Positions 39,948 through 42,472 of a DNA stretch of 42,472 nt are shown here, in pieces. Within the stretch, counting starts at the first letter, position 1, and each line of letters starts with the position of its first letter. Made by a program: the position numbers and the translations under genes. This stretch comes from Firmicutes bacterium UBA6806 (GTDB lineage: Bacteria; Bacillota; Clostridia; Peptostreptococcales; Acidaminobacteraceae). Location of the stretch: positions 1 to 42,472 of the forward strand of contig DKFC01000078.1 of assembly GCA_002452745.1 (NCBI GenBank), read 5' to 3'. The notes beneath the pieces were generated by a model that had not been told where the DNA came from, made no database searches, and worked only from the letters and a program-made list of their open reading frames with translations.

Positions 39948-42472
39948 GTTCCAACTGTTTTTTGCATTTTTCGTTGCCGCGTTCTGCCCCTAAATGATAC
40001 CAGCGAGTGGCCTCGTGATAATCTTTTTTTACGCCAAGCCCCTTTTCGTAAAGGGCGCCAATACTGGAAGCTGCAAATGCATAACCTCGGTCGAATGCTT
40101 GCTGGTAGAGGGACATGGCCTTCTCAAAGTCCTGTTCAACGCCGTCTCCTTTTTCATAGCAATCGCCTAAGTTGTTGAGTGCAGTCAGGTTGCCTTGTTC
40201 AGACGAGAGAACATAGAGTTGAACAGCTCTTTGCGGATCACGTGCCACGATTTCGCCGTCGTTATACATTTTTCCCAAATTGCATTGAGCCACGGCATTT
40301 CCCTTTTCGGCAGCCAGCGTATACAGCCTGAACGCCTCTTGAGGATTTTTTTCCAGTCCGCCTTCTGCATGATTATAAGCATAGCCGAGGTTGGCAATTG
40401 CATTTGCCTGACCCATTTCAGAGGCGATTTTATAAAGGCGAACCGCCTCAACTTGATCTTGTGACATACCACGACCATAATCGTAAAGAACGGCGAGATT
40501 ATATATGGCATCTCTATCTCCATTGTCAGCTGCAAGGCGATAGAGGCGAGCGGCTTCGGTGTAATCTCTATCAACTCCCAAGCCCTTTTCATACATAATG
40601 GCAAGGCAGTTTTGAGCCCTTGCGCAGTTTAGGTCAACCGCCTGTTGATACCAGCTTACAGCTTCTTGATAATCTTGTTCAACGCCTCTGCCGTGTTTAA
40701 AAAAGACGCCAATGGTGCATATGGATTCATCATATCCTTGTTCAGCAGCAAGATAAAACCACTTGAGGGCTTTTCCGTAATCCTGTTCAACCCCGAGTCC
40801 ATTTTCATAAAAACGGCCCACAGTTCGCTGTGAATAGACATGGCCCTTTTCAGCCCCAATTTCAAAGAATTCAAACGCTTTTTGAAGGTCTTGATTCACG
40901 CCAATTGCTTCTTCATAGCAGATTCCAAGATGATAATATGCCCGTGCATAACCCTGTTCAGCGGCAAGGTGATACCACCGATGCGCTTCATCATAATTTA
41001 TCTCGGTTCCAGTTCCGACCTCATAACAGTGCCCGATATTGCACTGACCAATGACGAGGCCTTGTTCTGCCGCCATCATATGAAACTGAAAAGCAGTCTC
41101 CAGATTAATTTCAACGCCCCATCCATTTTCATAAAATACGCCCAGATCAACTTGTGATGAGGCATAGCCCTGTTTTGCAGAAATATGATAGTGCATTGCA
41201 GCCTTTTCATAGTCTTGCGTCACACCATACCCATATTCATAGCATTTGCCAAGGGTATGTCTTGCACTGATGATTCCCTGCTCAGCAGCACGTTCAAACC
41301 ACTCAATAGCTTCTAGATAATCCTGCTCCACTACGAACCCATAGTAATAGAAAATACCAACTCGATTTTGAGCAGGTGCATACCCCTGCTCAGCCGATTG
41401 AAGGTATAATTCGAACGCCCTTTCCTTGTTTTCTTCTATGCCATTTCCGTATTCAAAACATTCTCCTAAGAGAAACTGAGCACGTGAATAACCCTGATCT
41501 GCCGATTGTAGGAACCATTTAAATGCCACTTCATCATTTTCTGCCACAACAATGCCGTGGTAGTGGAAAAACCCAACATTGCATTGAGCAGAAACATGGC
41601 CGTTTTCAGCAGCCAGTAGGTACATCTCATATGCCTTTTCCAGATCTCTAGGTGGTCCCTGTCCGTGTTCCAAGCACCAGCCAAGGTTGAATTGAGCTTG
41701 GACATGACCTTGTCTTGCAGACCTATGAAAGTAATCCGCTGCCCTTGATTCATTTCTTTCGACACCTTGACCATTTAAAAAGCATTCTCCCAATAGGCAT
41801 TGTGCGCGGGCATAATTTAATTCCGCTGCTCTAAAAAACCACAATACAGCTTTTTCGATGTTGTTTGACACCCCAATGCCATAGTAATACAAACAGCCGA
41901 TACAATATTGTGCTGGTGCATACCCTTGATTGGCAGATTGGAGATAAAGTGCATGGGCTTTATCGAAATCCTTTTCTATACCGTAACCAAATTCATAGCA
42001 TTGCCCTAAGAGACACAGTGAAGACGCATTTTGTTGCTCTGCACCTTTAGAGAACCATGAAAAGGCTTCACTGTCACTTTGTTCTAGACCTTCTCCGCGC
42101 AAGTAGAGGATTCCCAGTTTCCCCTGAGCAGGTGCAAACCCTTGTTCTGCGGCCAGTCGATAGAGTTCGATGGCTTTCCCAAGATTTTGTTCTACACCAA
42201 AGCCGAAGTCATAGCATTCCCCAAGCAAGAAATGAGCCCGTGAATAGTCCTGCTCAGCAGATTTGGTGAACCAACGAAAGGCTTCCTGTTTATCTTCTTC
42301 AACGCCAATGCCGTGATAATAGAAAAAACCCAGATTGCACTGGGCAGGTGCATAGCCTTGTTCTGCTGATTGCAAATAAAACTGAACAGCCTTATGCTTG
42401 TCTTCAGAGATTCCCTTTCCGATTTCGAAAAACCAGCCGCAGGCGCACGAGGGCACTGAAAATCTAATAAAT
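39922..42472 (-). CDS. Giant Sel1-like repeat protein (5' end off window)
   Basis: At least 844 residues made almost only of 36-residue Sel1 repeats (consensus LGxCYExGxGVEQDYxKAxxWYxxAAEQGxAxAQ); I count 23, the first incomplete. Such TPR-like arrays form superhelical scaffolds for protein-protein contacts. The frame stays open to the window edge and the first possible start (GTG 42456) has no ribosome binding site and begins inside a repeat, so the true start is outside. The last repeat ends KKQLERLSG, a natural Sel1 C-terminus, followed by TPAP read from the neighbouring permease remnant. No signal peptide can be judged. Partners unknown. Confidence 0.92.
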   Translation of the reverse strand, partial: FIRFSVPSCACGWFFEIGKGISEDKHKAVQFYLQSAEQGYAPAQCNLGFFYYHGIGVEEDKQEAFRWFTKSAEQDYSRAHFLLGECYDFGFGVEQNLGKAIELYRLAAEQGFAPAQGKLGILYLRGEGLEQSDSEAFSWFSKGAEQQNASSLCLLGQCYEFGYGIEKDFDKAHALYLQSANQGYAPAQYCIGCLYYYGIGVSNNIEKAVLWFFRAAELNYARAQCLLGECFLNGQGVERNESRAADYFHRSARQGHVQAQFNLGWCLEHGQGPPRDLEKAYEMYLLAAENGHVSAQCNVGFFHYHGIVVAENDEVAFKWFLQSADQGYSRAQFLLGECFEYGNGIEENKERAFELYLQSAEQGYAPAQNRVGIFYYYGFVVEQDYLEAIEWFERAAEQGIISARHTLGKCYEYGYGVTQDYEKAAMHYHISAKQGYASSQVDLGVFYENGWGVEINLETAFQFHMMAAEQGLVIGQCNIGHCYEVGTGTEINYDEAHRWYHLAAEQGYARAYYHLGICYEEAIGVNQDLQKAFEFFEIGAEKGHVYSQRTVGRFYENGLGVEQDYGKALKWFYLAAEQGYDESICTIGVFFKHGRGVEQDYQEAVSWYQQAVDLNCARAQNCLAIMYEKGLGVDRDYTEAARLYRLAADNGDRDAIYNLAVLYDYGRGMSQDQVEAVRLYKIASEMGQANAIANLGYAYNHAEGGLEKNPQEAFRLYTLAAEKGNAVAQCNLGKMYNDGEIVARDPQRAVQLYVLSSEQGNLTALNNLGDCYEKGDGVEQDFEKAMSLYQQAFDRGYAFAASSIGALYEKGLGVKKDYHEATRWYHLGAERGNEKCKKQLERLSGTPAP

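Noticed and set aside
40195..41157. Several plus-strand frames opposite the Sel1 gene
   Set aside because: They arise from the antisense of the regular 108-bp repeat and show no independent coding features.

Overview
The window reads as chromosomal DNA of a low-to-moderate GC Gram-positive anaerobe of the Clostridia type (a Fusibacter-like or related Clostridiales genome is my guess; no rRNA or other marker here fixes the genus). Support: strong AGGAGG-type ribosome binding sites, frequent TTG/GTG starts, LplABC/YesMN-type sugar systems, DUF2975/YozG, DUF3842, YcbB-type response regulator, a yybP-ykoY riboswitch, and cell-surface lipoproteins without outer-membrane genes.

Layout. 0.4-3.8 kb: a secreted SH3-NlpC/P60 wall hydrolase, two GNAT acetyltransferases, a flavin-reductase-like protein and a truncated HD-domain gene. 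3.8-8.8 kb: a DUF2975/YozG-HTH/lipoprotein operon behind a clear promoter, then a run of small poorly known genes (two-helix membrane protein, DUF6998, FG-GAP-like lipoprotein, membrane protein, TIGR04076). 8.8-9.4 kb: a ~121-bp dispersed repeat followed by a terminator and a convergent DUF302 gene whose ribosome binding site is mirrored by a perfect inverted repeat.

9.6-20.8 kb is a carbohydrate locus in three blocks separated by two strong terminators: (i) a membrane-anchored solute-binding protein with a YesM-type kinase and YesN-type regulator (sensing); (ii) two LplB/LplC-type permeases and an LplA-type binding lipoprotein that carries an in-frame TAA (uptake); (iii) a DUF624/YesL protein, a GH1 enzyme carrying the phosphate-binding Ser-Lys-Tyr signature of 6-phospho-glycosidases, and a ROK kinase resembling beta-glucoside kinase (catabolism). 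Together these suggest ABC import, cytoplasmic phosphorylation and phospho-glycosidase cleavage without a PTS.

20.8-27.2 kb: DEAD-box helicase and MerR-GyrI regulator on the minus strand, a B3/B4-domain gene behind a MerR-type 19-bp-spacer promoter, then a GlnK/GlnL(YcbA/YcbB)-like two-component system next to gltS. 27.4-32.8 kb: a MacA/MacB-like efflux system with its own OmpR-type two-component system and candidate regulator repeats upstream. 32.9-36.5 kb: DUF3842, RarD, a second inverted copy of the dispersed repeat, a soluble chemoreceptor-like protein and an AraC-GGDEF fusion with a degenerate GGDEF motif. 36.7-39.6 kb: small alarmone synthetase, a manganese (yybP-ykoY) riboswitch controlling a GDT1/TMEM165-family transporter with a Cys-rich tail, and a LysE/ArgO exporter. 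39.6-42.5 kb: remnants of an ABC-2 permease abutting the 3' end of a very large Sel1-repeat gene that runs off the right edge. No tRNA, rRNA, CRISPR, transposase or phage gene was recognised.
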